Part shown: positions 14,967 to 28,252 of the stretch, one piece after another
Numbering within the stretch: position 1 is the first letter of the stretch
Layout of the letters: each line of letters starts with the position of its first letter
Assembly (NCBI GenBank): GCA_937927945.1
Contig: CALEYW010000077.1
Location: forward strand, 1 to 31,458
Reading direction: 5' to 3'
Source of the DNA: an uncultured candidate division WPS-2 bacterium
Lineage (GTDB): Bacteria; Vulcanimicrobiota; Vulcanimicrobiia; Vulcanimicrobiales; Vulcanimicrobiaceae
DNA: 31,458 nt
Notes under the pieces: generated by a model
What the model saw: only the letters and a program-made list of their open reading frames with translations
Databases searched by the model: none
Told to the model about the DNA's origin: nothing
Program-made: the position numbers and the translations under genes

Positions 14967-15380
14967 TCAGGCGCGACGCATGACGTCGACCGCGAGTTGG
15001 CCGGTGTTGTTGCAGAATCCGGACGGCTCGTCGTTCATCGAGAGGTACAGCGGGCCGCCGCTCTTTTCGTCCACGGTGAAGACGCAGGTCACTCCGACGA
15101 GAAAAATCGTGCCGTCCGCGGAGCCTGCGGTGCTGCCGCCGATCTTCCCGATGAGCGCGCCGACCGGTCCGGCCGGCAACAAGCAGCCGCTGCGGCCGAT
15201 CATCGCGGTCAGGTCGCCGTTCGCGCTGCACGCCGATCCCGGCGAGTACGACCACTCCGCCTTTTCCGGCGCGACGATCTTGAGCACCGTCGCTGCGTCG
15301 ACGTAGTCGATCACCATCGTCCATAGCCCGCCCGGCTTCGCGGGGATCGGGAAGGCGGTCGCCAGCGTCAGCCAAGTCAT
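14967..15380 (-). CDS. LecA (PA-IL)-like lectin-fold protein
   Basis: The 137-residue protein has no signal peptide that I can see. It has the pattern of the PA-I galactophilic lectin-like beta-sandwich: VDYVDAATVLKI early on, WSYSPGSACSANGD, then PVGALIGKIGG (residues 71-81), a TIFLVGVTCVF strand, GPLYLSMNDEP (108-118) and NNTGQLAVDV near the end. In PA-IL the asparagine/aspartate loop of this last part binds Ca2+ and sugar; comparable Asn-Asp and Asn-Asn residues are present, but sugar binding is unproven. Four Cys residues could form disulfides if it is exported. The ATG at 15380 overlaps the stop of the SAF-like gene (ATGA), making it the last gene of the minus-strand set before the IS607 element. 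The frame is open further upstream, but that lies inside the preceding gene. Confidence 0.65.
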   Translation of the reverse strand: MTWLTLATAFPIPAKPGGLWTMVIDYVDAATVLKIVAPEKAEWSYSPGSACSANGDLTAMIGRSGCLLPAGPVGALIGKIGGSTAGSADGTIFLVGVTCVFTVDEKSGGPLYLSMNDEPSGFCNNTGQLAVDVMRRA

Positions 15381-15964
15381 GCGCAGTTCTTTCGCAGCGG
15401 GTGTTCTTTGGTGAAGAAGACGCGCAACGTGCGGCGCTGCGCCGCGGGTGCGGTCTGGGCGGCGAAAACCGTCGGGCGCTCGGTGTCGGCGAGCCAGATG
15501 CCCGCTTGGCAGTCGGCCCCGACCGGGTTGCACGTGATGGCCGCGACCTGCCGATCGTTCAAGCACGGCTTCGCGCCGGCCGAGACGCCGCAGACGTCGA
15601 CGCGGGTGTTCGCGTCGATCCGTGGGTCCCGCGGTTCCGTCAGCGCGATCCAGACGAGCGACGCGTGCGGACCCGGACGGAACACCGGTTGGGCGCGCGT
15701 CATGGCGAAGTCGATCGGTTCGAGCGCACAGTGGAACGCCGCCAGATACCGGCCGGTAAAATCTCGCAGCAGCGTATTCGAGGGGTACAGCATCCGCGAC
15801 GTCAGACCGGCCGGGATCACATCGCCCGCTTCGATGCGATGGTTGACCTCGAGCGGCCGTCCGGTCTCGAACGCGCGCGCGTTCGGACGGCCACTCGAGA
15901 TCGCCACGACGGCGAGCACGATGATGATGCCGTACACCGTCATGACGTTCTGGCCCGCCGTCAT
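15377..15964 (-). CDS. Membrane-anchored SAF-like domain protein
   Basis: The 195-residue protein has one N-terminal hydrophobic helix (about residues 8-24) followed by a soluble domain that would lie outside the inner membrane. The segment PLEVNHRIEAGDVIPAGLTS resembles SAF domains, as in CpaB/RcpC pilus proteins and antifreeze-like proteins, with the 'aGdvI' turn. Later parts (LVWIALTEPRDPRI, ANTRVDVCGV) look like the second half of a CpaB-like beta domain. Several Cys are present. The ATG lies 2 bases after the stop of the four-TM gene, and the stop overlaps the lectin-like gene, so all three are probably one transcript. A role in assembling or anchoring a surface structure is inferred from the CpaB resemblance only. 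Confidence 0.5.
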   Translation of the reverse strand: MTAGQNVMTVYGIIIVLAVVAISSGRPNARAFETGRPLEVNHRIEAGDVIPAGLTSRMLYPSNTLLRDFTGRYLAAFHCALEPIDFAMTRAQPVFRPGPHASLVWIALTEPRDPRIDANTRVDVCGVSAGAKPCLNDRQVAAITCNPVGADCQAGIWLADTERPTVFAAQTAPAAQRRTLRVFFTKEHPLRKNCA

Positions 15965-15966
15965 CC

Positions 15967-17166
15967 TCACGACGGCGGGTGCTCGTAACTGAGCTCCACA
16001 TCGTCCTCGCCGAAGGAAGCGACGCGGCGCAGCGCGGACCATACCCGGCGTTCGTCGCGAATTCCGATCGGAAGCGCTATGTGCAGGCGCTTGAGAAGCG
16101 CGAAGCGGTTCAGATCGACGATCGCGCGCACCAGCTCGCCGTACGAGAGGTAGTTGGTCACCGCCAGCCGGTAGAACGCGACGAACAACGTCGGACCGAT
16201 GAGGGCGACCAGCGCGAACACCAAGAGCGAGCTCCCCCACGCCGCCAGCGAGAAGAACCAGACCGCCGTCGTGCCCAGATCGAGCCAGCAGCATGCGACC
16301 AGAAAGTCGAGCTGGGTCTTCGCGGCGACGAGCGCGTCATAGCCCGTCTTGTCGCCGTCTTGAATAACGGCTTGCAGGCGGCTCCAGAACGTATCGAGAT
16401 CGAGCTGGTAGAGGTCGTTGGCGTAGCTCTGCAGGGCGCCCGCGACGTTGCCCATGCGCGTCGGCTCCGGTGCCCGCAGCCCGAACGAAACTTGGCGCTC
16501 GGTGAAAAGCTGGAGCTCGCGGCCGGCCAGCATGTTGATCGCATCCCCGATCAGCGAGCCGAGCGCACTGCGATCGTCGTCCAGCGCGTGATCCTGGTCG
16601 ACGTCCCAGGTCCGCAGCGCAGTTTCCATGCTGGCCACCGCGGTTTCGACGTGCTTGACCTTGAGGTTGTCGCGGTGCGCGCGCAGTTCGGCGAGCGCCG
16701 CGGTGACGTCGCTCGTCTTGCGGTCGTAGCCCGTGACGCCGAGCGGTGCGGCGTTGGCGGCGTTGTCGAGCCGTTCGTTCCACTTGGGAAGCTCCTCGCG
16801 CAACGCTCTGCCCTGGTCGCGCTTCTTGATATAGGACAGGTTGAGCGCGTCGAGTCGCTGCCACTCCGAGTAGCGCAGGTTCTTGGCGATGTACGGCGGG
16901 AGGAACTTGCCCTCGAGCAGCTCGCGTAAGAAGTCGTTGATCGTCGAGAGCACGTACGCGGCGACGATCGACGCGACGAACGCGACCGCGAGCGTGAGGC
17001 TCAGCGGGTGCTCGATCTCGCCGTGCGCCCAGGAGCGAAAGCCGGCGTCGTGCGCGTAGAGCAGGGCGGCGTTCACGAAACCGAAGATGAGCACCGGCAC
17101 GTAGCTGCCGAAGATGAAGTTCTTCGGAAGCAGCGATGTGAGCGTCCCCAGGACGTTGGTGAACAC
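15967..17166 (-). CDS. Four-TM membrane protein of unknown function
   Basis: I do not recognise this 399-residue protein. Two hydrophobic helices near the N-terminus (about residues 17-38 and 55-77) and two adjacent ones later (about 297-320 and 322-345) flank a long charged region (about 80-290). That region is rich in Leu, Ala, Glu and Arg and looks helical or coiled. If the loop is cytosolic, the topology is two hairpins around a large intracellular domain. The GTG at 17166 lies 12 bases after the preceding gene's stop and has no strong ribosome binding site. The SAF-like gene follows after 2 bases. The operon position suggests it works with the signalling genes upstream. Confidence 0.7.
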   Translation of the reverse strand: MFTNVLGTLTSLLPKNFIFGSYVPVLIFGFVNAALLYAHDAGFRSWAHGEIEHPLSLTLAVAFVASIVAAYVLSTINDFLRELLEGKFLPPYIAKNLRYSEWQRLDALNLSYIKKRDQGRALREELPKWNERLDNAANAAPLGVTGYDRKTSDVTAALAELRAHRDNLKVKHVETAVASMETALRTWDVDQDHALDDDRSALGSLIGDAINMLAGRELQLFTERQVSFGLRAPEPTRMGNVAGALQSYANDLYQLDLDTFWSRLQAVIQDGDKTGYDALVAAKTQLDFLVACCWLDLGTTAVWFFSLAAWGSSLLVFALVALIGPTLFVAFYRLAVTNYLSYGELVRAIVDLNRFALLKRLHIALPIGIRDERRVWSALRRVASFGEDDVELSYEHPPS

Positions 17167-17178
17167 GTTACGTCACGG

Positions 17179-17703
17179 TCATTTGCGCCGAACGGTACCG
17201 CGTGAGCCGTCGAGCGCCTTGCGGCACCGCGTGCATTCCATGCCGTCGATGGCCTTGCCGGGCGGCCACCGGTGTCTCGAAACGCGATCGCACTCGTACA
17301 CGCCGGGGAGTGCGAGGTCGTCGTACGACCACTCGTGGGTTGCGACGATCGCCACCGCCCCGGCGGAGCGGAGCAGCATGAAGGGTGTGGCGTCGTCGAG
17401 TTTCGCTTCGTGCAGTCCCCAATGCATCACGCCGAGCGTGAGAGCATCCGCGTCGTCGCCGACGCCTGCAAATGCGGGCCGCGGCTGCTCGGCGACGGGG
17501 CGCGCGGGCAGCTCTTGGCGTTCTTCCACCTCGGCCAGCGTCGCGATGCCGTCCTCGCGGGCGTTCGCGAGCGATCCGCCGTAGACGAGAAAATTTGCTC
17601 CGCCGGCTTCCACGACAACGGCGGCGCGTCCGTGCTCCCGGAGCGCGTCGAGCGCGGCACCGACGGAATCGGTCGCCGAAAAGAGCGGTATGGCGATTTC
17701 CAC
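17179..17703 (-). CDS. CBS-like/zinc-knuckle hypothetical protein
   Basis: The 174-residue product starts with a segment shaped like half a CBS domain: AIPLFSATDSVGAALDALRE, GRAAVVVEAGGANFLVYGG, then IATLAEV. Two such halves normally bind adenosine ligands. A middle acidic linker (about 70-90) follows, then a hydrophobic beta segment. The C-terminus contains Cys at YECD and a CTRC pair in GMECTRCRKAL, which could bind zinc with a nearby His or Cys. The GTG at 17703 is set by a perfect GGAGGTGA. It lies 71 bases after the CheR-like gene and 12 before the membrane protein. The family is unnamed to me; CBS-like is a pattern judgement. Confidence 0.6.
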   Translation of the reverse strand: MEIAIPLFSATDSVGAALDALREHGRAAVVVEAGGANFLVYGGSLANAREDGIATLAEVEERQELPARPVAEQPRPAFAGVGDDADALTLGVMHWGLHEAKLDDATPFMLLRSAGAVAIVATHEWSYDDLALPGVYECDRVSRHRWPPGKAIDGMECTRCRKALDGSRGTVRRK

Positions 17704-17706
17704 AGG

Positions 17707-17714
17707 TCACCTCC
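17707..17714 (-). promoter_or_regulatory. Strong ribosome binding site of the CBS-like gene
   Basis: On the minus strand GGAGGTGA is a full match to the anti-Shine-Dalgarno sequence and sits 3 bases before the GTG at 17703 (6 bases from the GGAGG core). It fixes that start. Confidence 0.7.
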
Positions 17715-17774
17715 GCCTGCAAGCTGGCGCTGCTTTCGCTTAGCCGTACAAGCGCACCTGTGGCCGACGGGCCT

Positions 17775-18634
17775 CTAGCGGATGCGGCGGTAGAAGCGCT
17801 CGGTGTTTTCGAGTTCTTCGAAGGCGCGCTGGTGCGGCGTGTAGCGGAGGTTCTCTTTGGCGGAGACCCCGAGGTAGCCGAGGCGCACGAGGCTTTCGTA
17901 GACGACCTGGTGGGCGCGGTAGGCCAGGGTGCGGTTGAAGTGGCTGAAGACGTTCCGCGCGGCGATGAGGTGGAATTCGTTGAACGACCCGTCGCAGGCG
18001 AGGTTGTGCTGCGCGAAGACGATGTTCTCGCGCAGCGACGGTTTGAACGCGGCGTGTCCCGCGTGGAGCTCGATGTAGTCGGAGAAGCGCTTCGTCCCGC
18101 CCGCCTCGACGTAGCGCGTCGCGTACTCGTCGACCAGCTCGAGCGGAAACGTGCCGCCCTTGGCCCGCTCGATCGCCGCTTCGGTCGCTTCGGTCGCGTA
18201 GATCCGCGTGCGGTGATTGAATTCCGCCTCGCGGAGCAGGATCGCCAGCGTGTAGGCGTCGTCACCCGAGCCGATCACCCACAGCCGCGCGTGCGGGAAG
18301 GTGCGAAGCCGCGGCAACACCCGCTCAACGAACTGAGTGAAGAACTGCGGCTCGCGAAACGGCGACGTCGCATTGTGCGTGAGCGCGTCGATGAAGCGCC
18401 CCATCGCCCGGTCTTCGTGCAGCAGGCGTTCGAGCAGCCCGGTCGTGGTCGTGACGTTCTCGGCCCGCACCCGCTCCGCGACCCGACGCTTGAGCGTCGC
18501 CGGTGCGTACTCGCGGAAATCGTACCCCGAGACGCGATAAACCGCCTCGAGCAGTAAGTGCAGCTCGAGGTCGGCTACCGCGGTGGGCGGTGCCGGCGGA
18601 CCGTTCGGCGGTCCCGGCACCTGACGTTCCGCGA

Positions 18635-18638
<4 letters not shown>
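17775..18638 (-). CDS. Divergent CheR-like methyltransferase-fold protein
   Basis: The 287-residue length and layout match CheR: an N-terminal helical domain (about 22-95) and a Rossmann-like domain (about 115-285). Recognisable family landmarks are SPFREPQFF (92-100), YATEATEAAIERAKGGTFP and AARNVFSHFN (226-235). CheR proteins methylate glutamates on chemoreceptors using S-adenosylmethionine. The SAM-binding loop, normally of the form A-G-C-S-x-G-E-E-x-Y-S, here reads VIGSGDDAYT (121-130), lacking the Cys and the Glu pair, so cofactor binding may be altered or lost. The GTG at 18638 overlaps the hybrid kinase stop (GTGA), so it is translated with that kinase. No chemoreceptor or CheB gene is in the window. 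The partner could be the HAMP array of the kinase, but this is speculation. Confidence 0.8.
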
Positions 18639-24955
<6,317 letters not shown>

Positions 24956-24964
24956 GTAGCGATT

Positions 24965-24970
24965 CTCCTC
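24965..24970 (-). promoter_or_regulatory. Ribosome binding site of the HAMP-array kinase
   Basis: GAGGAG on the minus strand, 9 bases before the ATG at 24955, supports that start. Confidence 0.7.
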
Positions 24971-25269
24971 AGTAGTGACGGAATGCCTGAATGACCCGTT
25001 GCGTATGGAAACACTCGCCGATGGACACAGGATTCTGCAAGCAAGCTACCCGTCGGATGGGTGTCCGAAACGCGACCCGGGGTGTGGTCGCACTGTACGG
25101 CACGGGGCCGAGCGCGTTGCCGGTCGAGCAAGGGAGAGGCATTGCCGTCAGGCGACGCCCGTTCCTCGACATCCGTGCGGGGGAGCGAACGGAATCGCGC
25201 GTTTCAAATCGAGCAACCAAGGGTACCGCTGGTGCCGGGAGGACCCGTGCTAGCCGATTACCATAGGCA
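24971..25269. other. Divergent intergenic region between the HAMP kinase and the SpoIIE/RsbW gene
   Basis: About 300 bases separate the two divergent signalling genes. Plus-strand frames are open here but show no domain and are Arg/Gly-rich in the way of non-coding GC-rich DNA. The region must hold promoters for both directions; I cannot assign -35 and -10 elements with confidence. Confidence 0.45.
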
Positions 25270-26742
25270 GTGAACGCAATCGACGAGCGACGTTTCGCCG
25301 CGTCCCTGCGGCTATTGGTGGCGGCCAGCCGTGAGCTGGCGACCTCCTTCGACTATGCGCAAACGCTCGCGGCGGTTGGGCGGCTGGTCGTCCCGGACTT
25401 CGCCCAAGGGTTCTGGGTCGAGGTCGACGAGGGCGAGATTCGCACGACGCTCGCGCGCGCCGGCCGCCTCGGTGCCGATGCAGTCCGTTTTCCGCTGGTC
25501 GCCCGCGGCCAGGTGCTCGGCGTCATGCGCATCGCCGGCAGCCTGATCGACAACGACCCGTCGACCGGGCTCGAAGTGTGGGACGAACTCGCCCTGCGCA
25601 TCGCGGTGTCGGTCGACGCGGCCCAGGTCTACACGCGCGAGCACCACGTCGCCGACACGCTGCAGCGCGCTCTGCTCCCGGAGCGGCTGCCGGTCGACGA
25701 CCGCTTGAGCTTCGCCGCCGCATACCTGCCCGGTGCGCAGGAAGCGGCCGTCGGCGGCGACTGGTACGACGCGTTCCGGCTTCCCGACGGGCGCATCGCG
25801 TTTTCGATCGGCGACGTCGCGGGCCACGGACTGCGCGCCGCCATCGTGATGGGTGAAGTGCGTCAAGCGTTCCGCGCCGCGGCGCTGAATCCGAACTCGC
25901 CCTCACTGGTGCTGGAGCGCGCCAACACGATCGTCAACATGCGTGCCAATCCGGTGATGGTGACGGCCATTTTCGGCATCGTCGATCCGCGCGACGCATC
26001 GGTGACGTACGCATCGGCCGGCCATCCCGCGCCGATTCTCTCGCTGCCGAGCGGCAGCGTCTCGGTGCTGCCGAAAGACGGCGTACCGCTGGGAATCGTC
26101 GACGAGATCGGTGCGAGCGATTGGACCTTCACCGTACCGCCGGGCGCGATGCTCGCGCTGTACACCGACGGGCTGATCGAGTATTCGCGGGACGTCATCG
26201 GCGGCGAGGAGCGCCTGCTCGACGCGCTGCGCGAGGGCATGATCTCGCCCGAGGAAGACCCGGCGCGCGCTTTGCTGCGGCGCGTGTTCGCCGGTCGTGA
26301 GAACACCGACGACGTCGCGACGCTGATGATCTCCGCGGCGGACGTCGCTTCGCCGACGTTCGGATTTACGTTCACGGCCGTTCCGATGGCGGTGCCGCTC
26401 GTGCGACGCAGTCTGCATCGCTTCGTCGATTCGCTCGGCTTCGACGAAGACGCGCGGTTTGCGATCCTCACCGCGGCGGGCGAAGCGATCGCGAACGCGG
26501 TCGAGCATGCGTATTTCGGCAACCCCGGCGTCGTGCGGCTGCAGGCGGAAGTGCAGGATGGAGCGCTGTACGTCCTCGTCGAGGACGACGGCAAATGGAA
26601 GCCGGCGCAGCGGCGTGACGAGCGGGGACGCGGTCTCCCGCTGATGCGCGCGCTCATGGACGCGGTGGAGATTCGGACGCACCAAGCGCGCACCGAAGTT
26701 CGGCTGACGATCGCGCTGCAACGCGGGCTCGTCAGCGCCTGA
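25270..26742 (+). CDS. GAF-SpoIIE phosphatase fused to an RsbW-like ATPase
   Basis: This 490-residue protein has a GAF-like N-terminal region (about 8-118), a PP2C/SpoIIE phosphatase (about 125-355) and a HATPase domain (about 368-488). Phosphatase metal ligands are visible at Asp164 (GGDWYD), Asp182 (GDVAGHG), Asp300 (YTDGL) and Asp347/348 (NTDDVA). The ATPase has the N box EAIANAVEHAY (405-415), DDGKW and GRGLPLM. In RsbU/RsbW-type partner switching a phosphatase removes phosphate from an anti-anti-sigma factor and a kinase puts it back; here both opposing activities share one chain. No anti-anti-sigma or sigma factor gene is in the window. The GTG at 25270 has only a weak AGG upstream. The protein is soluble and is encoded divergently from the HAMP kinase. 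Confidence 0.92.
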   Translation: MNAIDERRFAASLRLLVAASRELATSFDYAQTLAAVGRLVVPDFAQGFWVEVDEGEIRTTLARAGRLGADAVRFPLVARGQVLGVMRIAGSLIDNDPSTGLEVWDELALRIAVSVDAAQVYTREHHVADTLQRALLPERLPVDDRLSFAAAYLPGAQEAAVGGDWYDAFRLPDGRIAFSIGDVAGHGLRAAIVMGEVRQAFRAAALNPNSPSLVLERANTIVNMRANPVMVTAIFGIVDPRDASVTYASAGHPAPILSLPSGSVSVLPKDGVPLGIVDEIGASDWTFTVPPGAMLALYTDGLIEYSRDVIGGEERLLDALREGMISPEEDPARALLRRVFAGRENTDDVATLMISAADVASPTFGFTFTAVPMAVPLVRRSLHRFVDSLGFDEDARFAILTAAGEAIANAVEHAYFGNPGVVRLQAEVQDGALYVLVEDDGKWKPAQRRDERGRGLPLMRALMDAVEIRTHQARTEVRLTIALQRGLVSA

Positions 26743-26898
26743 GCGCCCGACGTCGCGCACACGACATGTGCGATTCCTGACATTCCGACCGGGTGTTCGC
26801 CCTCGAACGCGTGAAACGAACGCCCGAATCCAACGAGCGGCGAGTAATCGTCAGTTTGCTCGTTGCGACGCGTCGCTCGCTCGCGTGCACCGCCATAG

Positions 26899-26916
26899 GC
26901 CGAAAGCACCTTCGGC
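26899..26916. repeat. Short inverted repeat upstream of the Crp/Fnr gene
   Basis: GCCGAA and TTCGGC form a perfect 6-bp stem around a 6-base spacer, about 35 bases before the Crp-like start. It has no following T-run, so it is not a standard terminator. It could be an operator or a leader hairpin, or chance in GC-rich DNA. Confidence 0.3.
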
Positions 26917-26949
26917 GCCGGCGAATATTGCGGGTACATCAGAAAAGGC

Positions 26950-27648
26950 ATGCTCGTCGCTACTGCGGACAAGAATCGGTTTCTGAGTGGGCTTCCCCTA
27001 GCCTCGCGCGCGTTGGTGGAGGCTCGGATGACGGCCCACGGCGGCGGCATCGGGGACGTCCTCCAGCCGGCGAACACCCCGATCGACGCCGTCTGGTTCC
27101 CGCTTTCGGGGATCGTGTCGACGCTGCGGCGGCTCGAGAACGACACCAACGTCGAGGTCGACGCGACGGGCTCAGAAGGCTTCGTCGGTCTCGAGCTCAT
27201 CCTGGGCGCCCGCCAGACACACGACACCTGGCTCGTACAATCGCCCGGTCGCTTCGCACGGCTCGATGCCCAGCTCTTTCTGGACGTGCTCGACCGCGAC
27301 GGGGCCCTCCGGGACGCTTCGTTCCGGTATCTGACCACGATCCTGGCCATCCGCGGGCAATGGGTTGCTTGCAATGCGCGCCACACGATCGAACAGCGGC
27401 TTGCCAAGTGGCTGCTCGCCACGCGCGACCGGGTGGGCGACGAAATTCAGATCACCCAGGACATCGTCGCGATGATGCTCGGCGTGCGGCGGGCGAGCGT
27501 CGTGACCGTGCTCGGGCGTTTCGTCGACGATGGACTGGTCGCCCATGGTTATGCCCGGGTGCGGATCTTGGATGACGTGCGGCTGACGGCGCTGGCCTGC
27601 CCGTGCTACGGCAAGGCTGCCGAGCTCTTGCGAAATGGTCTCCACTAA
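26950..27648 (+). CDS. Crp/Fnr-family transcription regulator
   Basis: The 232-residue protein has an N-terminal cyclic-nucleotide-binding-like beta roll (about 15-135), a dimerisation helix (about 130-160) and a winged helix-turn-helix (about 165-215: ITQDIVAMMLGVRRASVVTVLGR). The phosphate-binding cassette of true cAMP-binding members is not obvious, and there is no Fnr-type N-terminal Cys cluster, so the ligand is unclear. The C-terminus ALACPCYGKAAELL carries a Cys-Pro-Cys, a tail I have seen described in relatives ending in a C-x-C-Y pattern. AAAAGG at 26942-26947 precedes the ATG by 2 bases. The stop codon lies in a 17-bp tandem duplication. It lies 207 bases after the SpoIIE/RsbW gene and may be transcribed separately. 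Confidence 0.9.
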   Translation: MLVATADKNRFLSGLPLASRALVEARMTAHGGGIGDVLQPANTPIDAVWFPLSGIVSTLRRLENDTNVEVDATGSEGFVGLELILGARQTHDTWLVQSPGRFARLDAQLFLDVLDRDGALRDASFRYLTTILAIRGQWVACNARHTIEQRLAKWLLATRDRVGDEIQITQDIVAMMLGVRRASVVTVLGRFVDDGLVAHGYARVRILDDVRLTALACPCYGKAAELLRNGLH

Positions 27649-27665
27649 GAAATGGTCTCCACTAA
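27632..27665 (+). repeat. 17-bp perfect tandem duplication over the Crp/Fnr stop codon
   Basis: GAAATGGTCTCCACTAA occurs twice back to back (27632-27648 and 27649-27665). The first copy encodes the end of the regulator and its TAA; the second repeats both outside the gene. The regulator is unaffected because the first stop is kept. A replication-slippage origin is likely. Confidence 0.9.
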
Positions 27666-27843
27666 GAAGCAGGGCGCTCGGCGTTTCTTCCTCTCCTTCG
27701 GGGGTACACAGTCAAGCGTGGGTTCGTCCGATGCCCACCGGGCGACCCCACAGATCTCTCCGCCGCGTGGCGCTCCCCAGGGAGCGTGCGCCAGCGGACC
27801 GGTCGCGCCGAGTACGGATGCCTTGGTACAGGAGGTCAGCGTC

Positions 27844-28053
27844 GTGGAAAATCTCGTCCTTTGTCCCTGCGGTCACTCGCTTACGCAGCATGACTATGCC
27901 GGCTGCGCCGGGGACCGGTTGCGAAGCTGCCCTTGCCCGTACGATCGCCACGCTGCCCTGGAAGCCGCAGTCGACACGGCGCGCACCACGCCGGCGTTCG
28001 GAGGGGGCACCTACGGGAGCTCGGCCCGCGGCGTGGCCGACGACGCCGCGTAG
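27844..28053 (+). CDS. 69-residue Cys-rich (zinc-ribbon-like) protein
   Basis: The GTG at 27844 is preceded by GGAGG at 27831-27835 with 8-base spacing, a good translation start. The 69 residues begin MENLVLCPCGHSLTQHDYAG and continue with a second Cys group, GCAGDRLRSCPCPYDR. The C-P-C-G-H and C-x6-C-x-C groups look like a metal-binding knuckle, most likely zinc. An Ala/Gly-rich tail follows. The same frame stays open upstream to 27652, but that part is Ser/Pro/Gly-rich and lacks a ribosome binding site. The family is unknown to me. It lies between the Crp-like gene and the rpoB promoter and could be missed by gene finders because of its size. Confidence 0.7.
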   Translation: MENLVLCPCGHSLTQHDYAGCAGDRLRSCPCPYDRHAALEAAVDTARTTPAFGGGTYGSSARGVADDAA

Positions 28054-28083
28054 GAAGCACTCGCTCTCCAGCGCCTTTTGCCC

Positions 28084-28113
28084 TTGACTCCACTGAGAGT
28101 CCTGCGGTACGAT
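28084..28113 (+). promoter_or_regulatory. Sigma70-type promoter of rpoB
   Basis: TTGACT (28084-28089) and TACGAT (28108-28113) are separated by 18 bases and match the -35 and -10 consensus well. Transcription would start near 28120, giving a leader of about 130 bases before rpoB. The promoter lies downstream of the small Cys-rich gene, so rpoB is probably transcribed independently of it. Confidence 0.7.
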
Positions 28114-28120
28114 ACCGCCC

Positions 28121-28179
28121 TATGCCCCTCGGCGGATAGCGGCATAACGGATGAGCGAGGACCCCTCACTCTGGTGGGG
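28121..28179 (+). promoter_or_regulatory. rpoB leader with two small inverted repeats
   Basis: TATGCC (28121-28126) pairs with GGCATA (28141-28146), and CCTCAC (28164-28169) pairs with GTGGGG (28174-28179), counting one G-U pair, over a TCTG loop. Both lie between the promoter and the coding region. They may form leader hairpins affecting rpoB expression. No T-run follows, so they are not evident terminators. Confidence 0.35.
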
Positions 28180-28252
28180 CGGTCGTTGCCTTTTCGCGTT
28201 TCACCCTCGCCGAGCGCGCGTGAGCCCACGCAGGAAGACCCCCAGAAAAAGA

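Noticed and set aside
14160..15326. A 388-codon plus-strand frame across the tnpA region
   Set aside because: It is antisense to tnpA and the lectin-like gene, both of which have family motifs.
24991..25266. A 91-codon plus-strand frame in the divergent intergenic region
   Set aside because: No ribosome binding site or domain; Arg/Gly/Thr-rich composition as expected by chance in GC-rich DNA.
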